Below, piece by piece: positions 20,433 through 28,878 of a stretch of DNA of 30,653 nucleotides. Each line of letters begins with the position of its first letter. Within the stretch, counting starts at the first letter, position 1. The DNA is from a virus, in IMG/VR virus record IMGVR_UViG_3300030117_002279, positions 1 to 30,653 of that record. The stretch is one strand, 5' to 3'. The notes beneath the pieces were generated by a model. That model was not told the DNA's origin and searched no databases. It worked only from the letters and a program-made list of their open reading frames with translations. A program made the position numbers and the translations under genes.

Positions 20433-23400
20433 CTAACTACCACGCCCGAATCCTGTAGCAGCATATTTGAAATTTCTATTAACATGACTTGATCCATTCT
20501 TCACATCTATATCAAATCCTGTTGAACTTATATTTGACAATGCAAAGAAATCACCTGACTGTGCATTTTCTATTGTTATTCCAATTGATGGTAAAACTGA
20601 ATTATCTGGAACTCCTGTTCCTGTAGAACCCGTAAAGAAACTATTTGTAAATGTAACTGACTTTGTGGAAGTACCAGAAGCTATAAATCCACCAGTAGAT
20701 GCTCCTGCATTACCAAGGCTTGTTTCTGTTCTGCTTTCTAATTCTGCTGTATATCCAAGCTGATCTATTTCTATTGATTGTGCTGGGTCGCTTGATTCTA
20801 GATCCGCTCTAAACTTAAACCCTCTTGCAACATATGTACCATTTACAAATGGATTAAAGTCAGAAAATTCTGCACTGAAATTACAATTACCGCTAGTTGT
20901 TAGAGAGGTTGCAGAAGTTAATGTAAATGAATTTGCATCTGGTACTGTTTGTATCTCATAATCACCATCAACACCTGTTCCAGAAGTAAAGTCAACATTA
21001 ACAAAACTACCAGCAGAATATCCATGTGTAGATTTAGTAATACTAATAGTTGTTCCAGATATTGCATATGTAGCAGCAGTAGATGTGTCTGGGTCACTGT
21101 CGGTAGTAGCAACTAATAATTTTGCGTTCACATTAAATGCAGTTGCTCCATCAAAATCTGTCCAGGTATCAACATTTGCAGTTCTTTTATCAATCAAATC
21201 ATTAGGATAAAAACCTTGTGTTACAAAATGCCTACGCAATCTCAAAGGTTGTTTGCCACCTAAATCAAGCGTATTTGCAAAACTATATTGACCACCTGTT
21301 TGAAAATCTACATCACCTAAGAAATCAAAGTCAGCAATAGCATCAAAATCTGTTACAGAATCAAGTGTTGCTTGTGATCCTAAAACAAGACCATTCACTT
21401 CATTACTGAAAAAGCAATCATCTTTAATACCAGCAAAAGGTGGTGAATCGGTATCTTCTCTATCTTCTAGTACTGTAAGTTTTGGTAGTGTATTTGGAAC
21501 TGTTTGAAGCATCACAACAGATGCTTCGCCAGAGCTTAACCTACCTCCATCATCTTTAAACTTTACTATGTAAGTACCATTTACAATATTCGGTACAATC
21601 GACTCGCTGACGTTCCCTGGCAGTTCTGGGATCACATCAACTGAATTTGTAAAAGTTGCACCTGTTGTTAAGTTAGAACTCCTAACAACCACATTTCCGC
21701 CATGTAAAACATCAACGTCTGTGGATTTGTCAAAACGTAGTCGTACAAACTGATCTGACAAAGGTTCAATTTTTACATTTTGTACATCTGCTGGCACAGC
21801 AGTTTTTCCTACAGTAGTGACTGTAATTGTTGATGGACTTGTGCTTGGTTTTCCTGTAGCGTTGTAGCTAAAAACTCTTATTTCATAAGATCCTAAAAGT
21901 GTTTCAAAAATTGTGAAATCTGGTCTTTTTATTCTTTCTGTAATAAAATTTTCGTTTTTAAATCTATATTGGATCATATATTCAGTAACACCAGATACAG
22001 GTTGCCATTGAATGAATAATTTAGAAACAGCACGATTATTTAAAACAACAATTTGTTCAGTTGCTTGTAAGTTACTTGGGGAAGGTTTTAAAGCGGTAAG
22101 GTTTGTTAAGGGTTTCGTTTGAAGAGTTGAACCATCTTCAACACTTGCATACTTAGATGGATTATGAGAAACAGCTTGAATTTCGTATTCAATTTGATTA
22201 ACTTCTTTGACAGAAAATACTCTAAAAGTTTGCAGTGATAAAGATGTATTCTCTATTACCCAGACAGAGTTTGCTTGAGGGGCAGAGGAAAAGGCTGAAG
22301 AAACTGTAATTGTTGTTCCAGAAATACTAGAGATTGTTTTTGTTTCAAGAGTGCCGTCTGACAATATGACAGACAGGGTTGCTGCATCTGAGGTAACTAA
22401 ATCAGTATTATTAGAATCATCTACCACTATTTGTGTTGTTGATACACCAGTTTTTATCCTTCCACCTCTTCTAACTCCAGCCCTCATGGGATCTTGCACA
22501 GATATTATTGTTCCAACTCTTACTATTGTCCCTGATTCTATAGATGTTTTAAAAGAAACTATCTCAGCCTCATTGGACTGTGTGTATAAAAACCACTTTC
22601 CAAGTCTGGCAGCTTGTCCTCTAGAAGTTGTAGCAAATCCTTTTAAATTACGAACGACAACACCATATTTAGCTTGTAAAGCTGTATCTTCTACAGTTTC
22701 ATAATCTATAGATTGAGTTTCATTATCAAAATATCCAACATTAACAACAGTTGCTTTTGTTGATTTACTAGCGTTTTGATATGAAAAACCTCCTTCCGTT
22801 ATATTGCTGAGATTATAGATATAGCTTGGATCAGTGGGTCGATCTTGAGATATATTTATAACTCCAGCACTATAGAAAGGCATTACTCTCATTACAGAGG
22901 AAAGATCATTAATTAATGAATATGCGTCACGCTGAGTATTAAGAACCACGTTTGTTGAGAACCTTGCCTCAGTATTTCCTGTTCCCGTCATATCATCTAC
23001 TTGCTCTGAGCAATAAACTGAAGCTGAATAAAAACTAAAAACATCTAATTGTGAGGTATCTATATGATCTCCAAAACCTTTTGAAGTAGTTAGCAAGTCA
23101 TATAAAACCCATGCTGGATCATTTGAATATTCTTTGTCAGTTTTTAAAGTTCCATTGAAAGTACCAGAATAAGATATTGACCCATCAGCCCTGACAGTAC
23201 CATTGTGCGGGATTGAGATAAGGGTTCCTCTGAGCCTGTACATTCGGGAAGGAACGGAAGGGAAGGTCTCAGCATCAAAGCGTAGTCCTACATGAGCAGA
23301 ATTAGCATAAGCTCTAGATTCGTTTATTATTTCTGTAAAAGATGACCACTGAAATTTATCATTTAGTAAAGTATCTGTACTATCATCAGTTGTTCTATTA

Positions 23401-24056
23401 ACTCTAATAGTAACTGGAAAGCTAGTCCCAGAAGGTAAATTAATTTTGTAATCTCTAAAATAAGTACTTGCTGCTCTACCTTTTACAGTGTCTGTTATAA
23501 CTGTCTGTGTTGTGCCGTCATTTTCTATTGTTTGAATTGTTAGTGCTACTTCTGCGCCATTAATATCTCCATCATCTTCAAATTTCTGTAGTTGGGGAAA
23601 AGCAATAGTAACTCTAACTGCATCAATATTTGTATTTGTTATTGATCTTGAAACAGGAGTATCTTTTAACACTGTGACACCTACAGCAGTTTCTGATTCA
23701 CTAGCAGAAATACCAGCAATGGCAGTTTGGTTTGATGTGCCGAATCTAGGATCAAAAGTGACATTTTGAAAATTAAAGTCAGAATCATCTGGACTTGTAC
23801 CAGCCGCTTGTTGTAACACTTGAGTTCCATTAAGAAATACGTCTTTGAGCGCACTTGTGTTATATTCTGTAGAACCTTGAGATCCAGTAGCAGAGGGAAA
23901 TCCTGATATGACTCCTTCTGATATGAGATCAATCAGCGTTTGAAATTGCTTTGATGCAAGTGAGTCTTTAGGTAAATCAGGGTTTGTTAAACCCGCAAGT
24001 TGACCGATTAAAGTATTATGACCACCGCCATTTGGAAAAGCTATACCAGCTTTCAT
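20433..24056 (-). CDS. Tail tip attachment protein J-like (central fibre/host specificity)
   Basis: A 1207-residue tail-tip protein equivalent to lambda gpJ by position (after K- and I-like genes) and layout. The N-terminal part (NPDLPKDSLASKQFQTLIDL, ISEGVISGFPS) matches the hub start of J-like proteins. A middle region (about 340-470) contains AYSLINDLSSVMRVMPFYSA, and a fibronectin III-like segment lies near 645-760 (LFIQWQPVSGVTEYMIQYRF). Residues about 995-1064 are a small beta module also found in the M-like protein. The C-terminus is Ser/Thr/Asn-rich, likely the distal receptor-contact part. It closes the tail tip and projects the central fibre. It follows the I-like gene with a one-base overlap. 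Confidence 0.85.
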   Translation of the reverse strand: MKAGIAFPNGGGHNTLIGQLAGLTNPDLPKDSLASKQFQTLIDLISEGVISGFPSATGSQGSTEYNTSALKDVFLNGTQVLQQAAGTSPDDSDFNFQNVTFDPRFGTSNQTAIAGISASESETAVGVTVLKDTPVSRSITNTNIDAVRVTIAFPQLQKFEDDGDINGAEVALTIQTIENDGTTQTVITDTVKGRAASTYFRDYKINLPSGTSFPVTIRVNRTTDDSTDTLLNDKFQWSSFTEIINESRAYANSAHVGLRFDAETFPSVPSRMYRLRGTLISIPHNGTVRADGSISYSGTFNGTLKTDKEYSNDPAWVLYDLLTTSKGFGDHIDTSQLDVFSFYSASVYCSEQVDDMTGTGNTEARFSTNVVLNTQRDAYSLINDLSSVMRVMPFYSAGVINISQDRPTDPSYIYNLSNITEGGFSYQNASKSTKATVVNVGYFDNETQSIDYETVEDTALQAKYGVVVRNLKGFATTSRGQAARLGKWFLYTQSNEAEIVSFKTSIESGTIVRVGTIISVQDPMRAGVRRGGRIKTGVSTTQIVVDDSNNTDLVTSDAATLSVILSDGTLETKTISSISGTTITVSSAFSSAPQANSVWVIENTSLSLQTFRVFSVKEVNQIEYEIQAVSHNPSKYASVEDGSTLQTKPLTNLTALKPSPSNLQATEQIVVLNNRAVSKLFIQWQPVSGVTEYMIQYRFKNENFITERIKRPDFTIFETLLGSYEIRVFSYNATGKPSTSPSTITVTTVGKTAVPADVQNVKIEPLSDQFVRLRFDKSTDVDVLHGGNVVVRSSNLTTGATFTNSVDVIPELPGNVSESIVPNIVNGTYIVKFKDDGGRLSSGEASVVMLQTVPNTLPKLTVLEDREDTDSPPFAGIKDDCFFSNEVNGLVLGSQATLDSVTDFDAIADFDFLGDVDFQTGGQYSFANTLDLGGKQPLRLRRHFVTQGFYPNDLIDKRTANVDTWTDFDGATAFNVNAKLLVATTDSDPDTSTAATYAISGTTISITKSTHGYSAGSFVNVDFTSGTGVDGDYEIQTVPDANSFTLTSATSLTTSGNCNFSAEFSDFNPFVNGTYVARGFKFRADLESSDPAQSIEIDQLGYTAELESRTETSLGNAGASTGGFIASGTSTKSVTFTNSFFTGSTGTGVPDNSVLPSIGITIENAQSGDFFALSNISSTGFDIDVKNGSSHVNRNFKYAATGFGRGS
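20864..21073 (-). other. Shared beta-rich module in the J-like protein
   Basis: This segment encodes TYAISGTTISITKSTHGYSA, then FVNVDFTSGTGVDGDYEIQT and DANSFTLTSATSLTTSGN. The same pattern occurs in the M-like gene at 26014-26214. The HG(x)G, DxTSG, DGDxxIxT and FTxTxA positions align. Domains of this sort (FCCH-like small beta barrels) occur as insertions in phage structural proteins. Confidence 0.7.
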
Positions 24057-24649
24057 TATGCTGTACCCTCCACCTGAACTGTATCAATACCAGAACTAAT
24101 CACAACAGACCCTGTAAATACTTCACCATAAATTATTGGTACTGGTACACCAGCCCTTGCAGTGTTAGTTATTGAAGCAAAGCCAAAGTTTGCCTGTACA
24201 TTTGGGTCATTATCAGACAAAGTATCAGCAGCATTAAAATTTGGCACTTTTGGAGTTGGAGCAATAATACTGGTAACACCATCAATCAACATTGAAGTTC
24301 CTATGGCTGTTGCAATGGGCTGTACTAAAGCACCCAAAGTAAATCCTGCGATAGTCGTACCAGCGCCCAAAGAAGTTAAAAGACCACCCGCTACAATAGT
24401 TTTTGCACCAACAGCAACTGGAATTATCTTTATATCTCCATCACCTTTTATTTCAATCAAATCCTCTGTTATTTCTAATTCACCCATCGTTATTTTATAA
24501 AATTGATTTGACATATGATTCTCTATATCTGGGAAATTAGCAATTAAAAAAGCAAAAGCTTGTCTAGGGTTATTTACAGCAACTTCAAAATGAGATTGAC
24601 CTAAAAATTGTCTAAGCTTTCCATAAATTGTAAGTTTTCTAAGCTGCAT
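24056..24649 (-). CDS. Tail assembly protein I-like
   Basis: A 197-residue homologue of lambda gpI by sequence pattern and order (K, I, J). The N-terminal ubiquitin-like part (RKLTIYGKLRQFLGQSHFEV, AVNNPRQAFAFLIANFPDIE) is the lambda I family signature. It is followed by IKGDGDIKIIPVAVGAKTIV and a Gly/Ala-rich hydrophobic stretch (GGLLTSLGAGTTIAGFTLGA) typical of this protein. It is needed to assemble the tail tip before J. It overlaps the K-like gene by 11 bases and shares one base with the J-like start. Confidence 0.85.
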   Translation of the reverse strand: MQLRKLTIYGKLRQFLGQSHFEVAVNNPRQAFAFLIANFPDIENHMSNQFYKITMGELEITEDLIEIKGDGDIKIIPVAVGAKTIVAGGLLTSLGAGTTIAGFTLGALVQPIATAIGTSMLIDGVTSIIAPTPKVPNFNAADTLSDNDPNVQANFGFASITNTARAGVPVPIIYGEVFTGSVVISSGIDTVQVEGTA

Positions 24650-25340
24650 ATCTAAAAACTTTTTTTGTGGCTTGTATATATCTTAAATCATAAATCTCTC
24701 TACAACTCAACTGTTTTATGTTGTGATGAAAAATAGTTTGATTTCCAATATACAAAGCAACATGATTAAGTTTTCCTTCTGGTCCTTTCATCAATAGAAC
24801 ATCATTCTCTTGTATATCGTCTTTACCTACTTCTTTAAATCCACAACCAGTTAATACTTTTTCAAAATACGGATTACTTATAAAAGTTTTGATGCTTTTG
24901 GGTCTAGGCCAAAATTTTAATTTTATTTGTCTTTTCTCTAAAAAATAGTCTGTAATTAAACTCCAGCAATCATGCTTGCCCCAGATCCATGTCCTCCCGT
25001 AAAGTCCAGAGCTATATCCACTAGGCTTGAAACTATGCCAGTCTTTATGCTCAACACTATAAATATAAAAAGGTAAACCAAGATGCTCACAAGATGCTTT
25101 ATCAGCATCAGAAGGTAGGGCAGACCCATAAGTATGAGAATGGACTATACCAGTAAGCTCTCCCTGATCTTCACATTCAGCCCATGAGTCAGGACACATT
25201 ACAAAGTATTCGTCAGGTGCTTCTGATAGATTCTCACAAGGCCAAAAAGTTTCTTTGCCCTTAATTATTGCCAACAAACCACAACACTCTTCAGGGAGGC
25301 ACTCGACAGCATATTCAGCAGCTTTTTCTTTCCAAGTCAT
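24639..25340 (-). CDS. Tail tip peptidase K-like: JAMM (Mov34) + NlpC/P60
   Basis: A 233-residue two-domain protein like lambda gpK. The N-terminal Mov34/JAMM metalloprotease domain shows LPEECCGLL (Glu), VHSHTYGSALPSDAD with H67, H69, S77 and D80 in the canonical HxH...SxxD spacing. The C-terminal NlpC/P60 cysteine peptidase domain shows GKHDCWSLITDYF (C125), NHVALYIGN (H193) and IFHHN. It probably processes peptidoglycan during DNA entry or acts in tail assembly. It is the only cell-wall hydrolase recognised in the window. Its start overlaps the L-like stop (ATGA). Confidence 0.9.
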   Translation of the reverse strand: MTWKEKAAEYAVECLPEECCGLLAIIKGKETFWPCENLSEAPDEYFVMCPDSWAECEDQGELTGIVHSHTYGSALPSDADKASCEHLGLPFYIYSVEHKDWHSFKPSGYSSGLYGRTWIWGKHDCWSLITDYFLEKRQIKLKFWPRPKSIKTFISNPYFEKVLTGCGFKEVGKDDIQENDVLLMKGPEGKLNHVALYIGNQTIFHHNIKQLSCREIYDLRYIQATKKVFRYAA

Positions 25341-25909
25341 GTAAAAGTACCAACGGATGGAAAATCTTTTCTAGTTACTTGTCTTTTTGGCGCACGAATA
25401 TTCTCTAGATCAAGAGCAGAAACACATTCAAACTGTACAACGTCTCTATTTTCAATAATTTTTTTGTCAATAAAATAAATTTCTTGTGGTAATTCTGTTG
25501 AACTTGATGGGGTTCCAAATGGATTCTGATTTGATGGGAAATTCGCAGCATCAAGAAACTGTGCCATTGTTCTATGTCTGATTAATTTTGCACCCTGTAA
25601 ATCATTAAAAGGTGTTGTAGCATTTGCTGTTGCCATTAACGCAGTAATTGTTCCTAAAACATTTGAGACTGTAAGAGTTGGTCTTGGTAAAGTTCCACGA
25701 CCCACATACTCAAAACCCTCTGCTATCACTGGAAATTTTGTATATGTATTTCCTTGCCAGATAATATTCGCGTTACTGTTCATGCCCACGCCAGAATGAA
25801 ACCTAGTTACATCAGTTGATCCATGCAAAGCAGAAACTAAAGTAATTGAATAAAGTTCAATAATAGATTTATTAGAAAGAGATTGTAATTCTGCTGTAGG
25901 TATTGCCAT
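25337..25909 (-). CDS. Minor tail protein L-like, without the Cys-rich C-terminus
   Basis: 190 residues, lambda gpL-like by position (between M and K) and sequence (IELYSITLVSALHGSTDVTR; VIAEGFEYVGRGTLPRPTLT; PQEIYFIDKKIIENRDVVQF, then ECVSALDLENIRAPKRQVTR). Lambda L is about 232 residues and has a C-terminal Fe-S region with several Cys. Here the chain ends at KRQVTRKDFPSVGTFT with one Cys in the whole protein, so the metal-binding end is absent. The gene end is clean and couples by ATGA to the K-like gene, so the loss is not an obvious frameshift. Confidence 0.85.
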   Translation of the reverse strand: MAIPTAELQSLSNKSIIELYSITLVSALHGSTDVTRFHSGVGMNSNANIIWQGNTYTKFPVIAEGFEYVGRGTLPRPTLTVSNVLGTITALMATANATTPFNDLQGAKLIRHRTMAQFLDAANFPSNQNPFGTPSSSTELPQEIYFIDKKIIENRDVVQFECVSALDLENIRAPKRQVTRKDFPSVGTFT

Positions 25910-26478
25910 TAGGGTTCAAATACTTCTCTAAAAGTACAGTTCAAAGTTGCTCTATTGTTATAAGGAATTGTTTTTGTCCAAGATTGACAAACATATTTAC
26001 CAGCTCCAGACAAAGTCACAGAAACATTACCGCTATTTGTTCCAGATGAGGCTGCTGTGACAGTGAAAGTATCTACTGTGGGAGTTGTTGCAATAACAAA
26101 ATCTCCATCAGTAGCTGATCCAGAGGTGTAGTCGATAGTTACAACATCACCGATGGCAAGACCATGATTTGTGATAGTTATGGTAACTATTGCACTACCT
26201 GATTGCGAATATGTCCCTGTCTGAGTGCTGCCTTCTGCTGGTGGTGTAAATGTAAAACTTTCTTGATCATTAACTCTACTTCTTAAAAATCCTTCTATAA
26301 CATCAGCTTCCGTTTCAGATACGTTAAAAGTTAAATCATATACTTTAGGATCTTGAGTTAAAGGCAATCCAAATAAAGCTCTAAACTCATACCCATCACC
26401 GAAAGAAGTTGTCCTTATTCTGGGTGAGCTTGTTTTTCTCATTCCGTAAGTCGGAGAGATGTTTGGAAAAGTTGCCAT
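25909..26478 (-). CDS. Minor tail protein M-like with an inserted beta module
   Basis: 189 residues. The N-terminal part (MATFPNISPTYGMRKTSSPR; TTSFGDGYEFRALFGL; YDLTFNVSETEADVIEGFLR) and C-terminal part (GAGKYVCQSWTKTIPYNNRA; LNCTFREVFEP) are those of lambda gpM-like tail-tip proteins, usually about 110 residues. Between them lies an insertion (about 89-155) with SGSAIVTITITNHGLAIGDV, then DYTSGSATDGDFVIATTPTV, similar to a segment of the J-like protein. It should form the ring at the end of the tail tube with L-like and J-like proteins. Confidence 0.85.
   Translation of the reverse strand: MATFPNISPTYGMRKTSSPRIRTTSFGDGYEFRALFGLPLTQDPKVYDLTFNVSETEADVIEGFLRSRVNDQESFTFTPPAEGSTQTGTYSQSGSAIVTITITNHGLAIGDVVTIDYTSGSATDGDFVIATTPTVDTFTVTAASSGTNSGNVSVTLSGAGKYVCQSWTKTIPYNNRATLNCTFREVFEP
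26014..26214 (-). other. Shared beta-rich module inserted in the M-like protein
   Basis: Residues about 89-155 of the M-like protein (TYSQSGSAIVTITITNHGLA and DYTSGSATDGDFVIATTPTV, then DTFTVTAASSGTNSGN) align with residues 995-1064 of the J-like protein. Removing this segment joins the flanking M-like sequences into a normal-length M protein, so it reads as a clean insertion. The parallel copy is at 20864-21073. Confidence 0.72.
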
Positions 26479-28293
26479 TTAAGTTGCTAGTAAACCTCCA
26501 GCACGTTTTTCTTTAATAAGTTGAGCCTGTACAGCAGCCCCAATAACTTGACCTAACTGACTTGCATCAGCATTGTTTCCAGAAACAGAAGAACCAGAGG
26601 CATCTACGTTTACTGTAACCACATTTGTTGTTCTACTACCACCAATTTTATTATTAGGAATAATTGTACCAGCCGTTCCAGGTACAAATAATTCTGGGCC
26701 TTTCTCTCCAACAAGAGAGGCCCTACCAACTGGCGGTCTACCACCATTTGCAAAACCAAGAAGAGGACTTATACCACTATCTCCACCAGTGAACGCATTA
26801 GGACCACCTAAAAATGGATTGCTTTTCCTTCTACCAAAAATTCCACTCAGAGCATTTCCGAAGAAATTACCAATACCAGACACTGCACGTTGCATCGCAA
26901 CTTCAACAAGTTTTCTTTTTAAGTTATTTAAAACACCAGTTGCAGCTTCAGCTAAAGTTTTTGTTCCCATAACCGCGTCAGTAAGTCCAGAAACAATTCC
27001 ATCTTCAATTCCTTGTCCTATCTCCATAAATTTTTCTTTTAATTGATCTGTCTCTGAAATGATTTCATCAAAAATAAAAACTGATTTATCTAAAGTCTGA
27101 TTAAAAATATTTGCTGCATTATTTGTTTCAATTATTTTTTCTGTTTTTTCTGTTTGTTTAAGATTAATTTCTTCTAAAATAGGCACCTCCTCAAAAGATT
27201 TTTGTTTTAGTTTTTCTCTTTCAATATTTGCTTTTCTTAAAAGTTTAAACTGTTCTCTAAAAAACTTGTTTTCTTCTTTACTTGCAAAGACACTCTCCCC
27301 TTTAAAATTAGTACCAAACTTAGTTGCAGTTAGTCTTGCTGCGTCTCTTCTTGCATCCATCTCTGCTTTATTTACATTTCCCAATCCAACATCACCAATA
27401 TCTCCAAACCTTTTAAACATATTTTCAATCGCTATCACTCCTTTTGTTGCTAAATCTAAAGCTCCTTTTATTGCTGGTGATAATTGTTCTCCAATAGTTC
27501 TTGCTAAACTTTCAGTTGAATCTATTAAAGTAGATAACTTTCCATCTAGCGTTGTTGCTTGTGAAGAAGCACCTTTAAAAAAGGCACCGCCCTCATTAGT
27601 TAAATTTATGAGTGCTTGGTTTACAAGATCAGCGCCAATCTTGCCTTGTCTTTGAGCCTTTTCAAAAGCATCACCCTGTAAACCAGTTATTCGTTTTAAT
27701 TCTGTTGTTATATCAACTCCTCTTTCTAACAACTGTAAATTTTCTTCCTGTTGTAATTTCCCTTTTGCTCTTATCTGACCAAAGGCTGTTGCAATACCTT
27801 GTAAATCTGCACCAGTAGCACCTGCAACATCAGCAAGCCTTTTTGTGGTATCAACTAATTCATTAGTCTCAAAACCAAAAGCTTTTAATCGTTTTGTTTG
27901 CTCAATTAGTTCACTACTTTTAAAGGGGGTGACAGCACCAAAGTCTTGTAATTCTTTTATTATTTCATTTGTTTTAGAAAGAGAACCAGTAAGAACTTCT
28001 AAGCTTTTTCTTTGAGTCTCAATATCAGCAGCATTAATAAAAATAAATCTTGTAGCCCCAATAACAGCTAATATTTTTAATAATGGCCCAAGTGATCTGT
28101 TAAGTGTTCTAAATCCACCACTAGCTGCTCTTGCAGCTCTACCTGATTCTCTTATTGACCTGTTTGACTTATTTAATCTATTTTTTAATTTATCTGTATT
28201 TCTACTTAAATTTTTTGTTACATCATTTACTCTTCTTAATGGGTTGATAGCATTTTGAGCATCAACTATTAATCTGACTGTTGATTGTGCCAC
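26479..28293 (-). CDS. Tape measure protein
   Basis: A 604-residue tail length ruler. The N-terminal part is basic and coiled-coil-like. Residues about 85-260 match the tape-measure domain found in many siphoviruses (SLEVLTGSLSKTNEIIKELQ; DLQGIATAFGQIRAKGKLQQ; EGGAFFKGASSQATTLDGKL), then a hydrophobic GALDLATKGVIAIENMF. The C-terminus ends in NGGRPPVGRASLVGEKGPEL then FVPGTAGTIIPNN, a common tape-measure tail motif. At roughly 0.15 nm per residue the tail would be about 90 nm. The start is GTG at 28293, 25 bases after the extended chaperone stop. It follows the chaperone pair as expected. Confidence 0.92.
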   Translation of the reverse strand: MAQSTVRLIVDAQNAINPLRRVNDVTKNLSRNTDKLKNRLNKSNRSIRESGRAARAASGGFRTLNRSLGPLLKILAVIGATRFIFINAADIETQRKSLEVLTGSLSKTNEIIKELQDFGAVTPFKSSELIEQTKRLKAFGFETNELVDTTKRLADVAGATGADLQGIATAFGQIRAKGKLQQEENLQLLERGVDITTELKRITGLQGDAFEKAQRQGKIGADLVNQALINLTNEGGAFFKGASSQATTLDGKLSTLIDSTESLARTIGEQLSPAIKGALDLATKGVIAIENMFKRFGDIGDVGLGNVNKAEMDARRDAARLTATKFGTNFKGESVFASKEENKFFREQFKLLRKANIEREKLKQKSFEEVPILEEINLKQTEKTEKIIETNNAANIFNQTLDKSVFIFDEIISETDQLKEKFMEIGQGIEDGIVSGLTDAVMGTKTLAEAATGVLNNLKRKLVEVAMQRAVSGIGNFFGNALSGIFGRRKSNPFLGGPNAFTGGDSGISPLLGFANGGRPPVGRASLVGEKGPELFVPGTAGTIIPNNKIGGSRTTNVVTVNVDASGSSVSGNNADASQLGQVIGAAVQAQLIKEKRAGGLLAT

Positions 28294-28318
28294 AAATACA
28301 AATAACCTTTATTATATA

Positions 28319-28848
28319 TTACCTTGTTTTGTTCTTTTGACGATTCATTTCTTGTTTTTCCCTGTCATTTTTAACTTCATAATATGCAGCCCAGTAAACA
28401 AGCTCTTCTTCTGTCATTGACTTTCTTAATTCTTTAACAGATTTTCCTAATTCTGTTGCGAGAAAAAACTCGAAGTTTAACCAGTTATCTCGCCTGATTC
28501 GTTTTTTGCTGTATCAATATCAACTTGAATATCCATCATAAATAGCTCAAGTTCATTCAATACACTTTCTGGAAGAAATCTTTGTAGGTTTTCAGCATCA
28601 CTTGAATGAAAAGCTTTTGAACCATCTTCATTTTCTGCGATTTGGCAAAGAAGCTTTGTAGATATTGTTAAAGCATCATCTGTACCAGCAGCAACTTGAG
28701 CTTTTTTTCTATCAAACCTTGTTAAAGGTGGAAAATATATTTCTTTTAATAAATCACCATTAGGTTTTTTTAAATCATATTTTCTTCTTGCGGTCATTAC
28801 ATCACTGAAAGCCTCAGTGATAAGATCAACGGTTCTTTTTGTTGCCAT
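28319..28848 (-). CDS. Tail assembly chaperone, -1 frameshift extended form (gpGT-like)
   Basis: If the ribosome slips -1 on A AAA AAC (frame-0 codons GCA AAA AAC), residue 116 is followed by 60 residues in the new frame ending at TAA 28321-28319. The new part begins RIRRDNWLNFEFFLATELGK and continues SVKELRKSMTEEELVYWAAY, then YEVKNDREKQEMNRQKNKTR. It reads like a real protein and resembles the T part of G-T chaperones. It ends 25 bases before the tape measure start, leaving no other explanation for this open frame. The product would be 176 residues and should bind both tail tube and tape measure. Confidence 0.85.
28477..28848 (-). CDS. Tail assembly chaperone (short form, gpG-like)
   Basis: A 123-residue chaperone located between the tail tube and tape measure genes, as in siphoviruses. 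It starts MATKRTVDLITEAFSDVMTA and includes FDRKKAQVAAGTDDALTIST, then HSSDAENLQRFLPESVLNEL. The last residues are NESGEITG before TAA. It keeps the tape measure protein soluble while the tail tube polymerises. Near the end lies the slippery heptamer A AAA AAC (28507-28501), which allows a second, longer product to be made by -1 frameshifting. Confidence 0.9.
   Translation of the reverse strand: MATKRTVDLITEAFSDVMTARRKYDLKKPNGDLLKEIYFPPLTRFDRKKAQVAAGTDDALTISTKLLCQIAENEDGSKAFHSSDAENLQRFLPESVLNELELFMMDIQVDIDTAKNESGEITG
28501..28507 (-). other. Programmed -1 frameshift slippery heptamer AAAAAAC
   Basis: On the minus strand the sequence is GC AAAAAAC GAATC, with frame-0 codons GCA AAA AAC. X XXY YYZ with X=A, Y=A, Z=C is a classical -1 slippery sequence. 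The shifted frame is open for 60 codons up to 28319. I could not find a clear stimulatory hairpin or upstream Shine-Dalgarno-like element by eye. Confidence 0.82.
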
Positions 28849-28878
28849 GTTTATGTGGGGTTAGTTTTTTAAAATTTA

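Noticed and set aside
26573-27655. Two long plus-strand frames antisense to the tape measure gene
   Set aside because: The minus-strand tape measure protein has clear family motifs. The antisense products are Pro/Ser/Leu-rich and typical of mirror frames.
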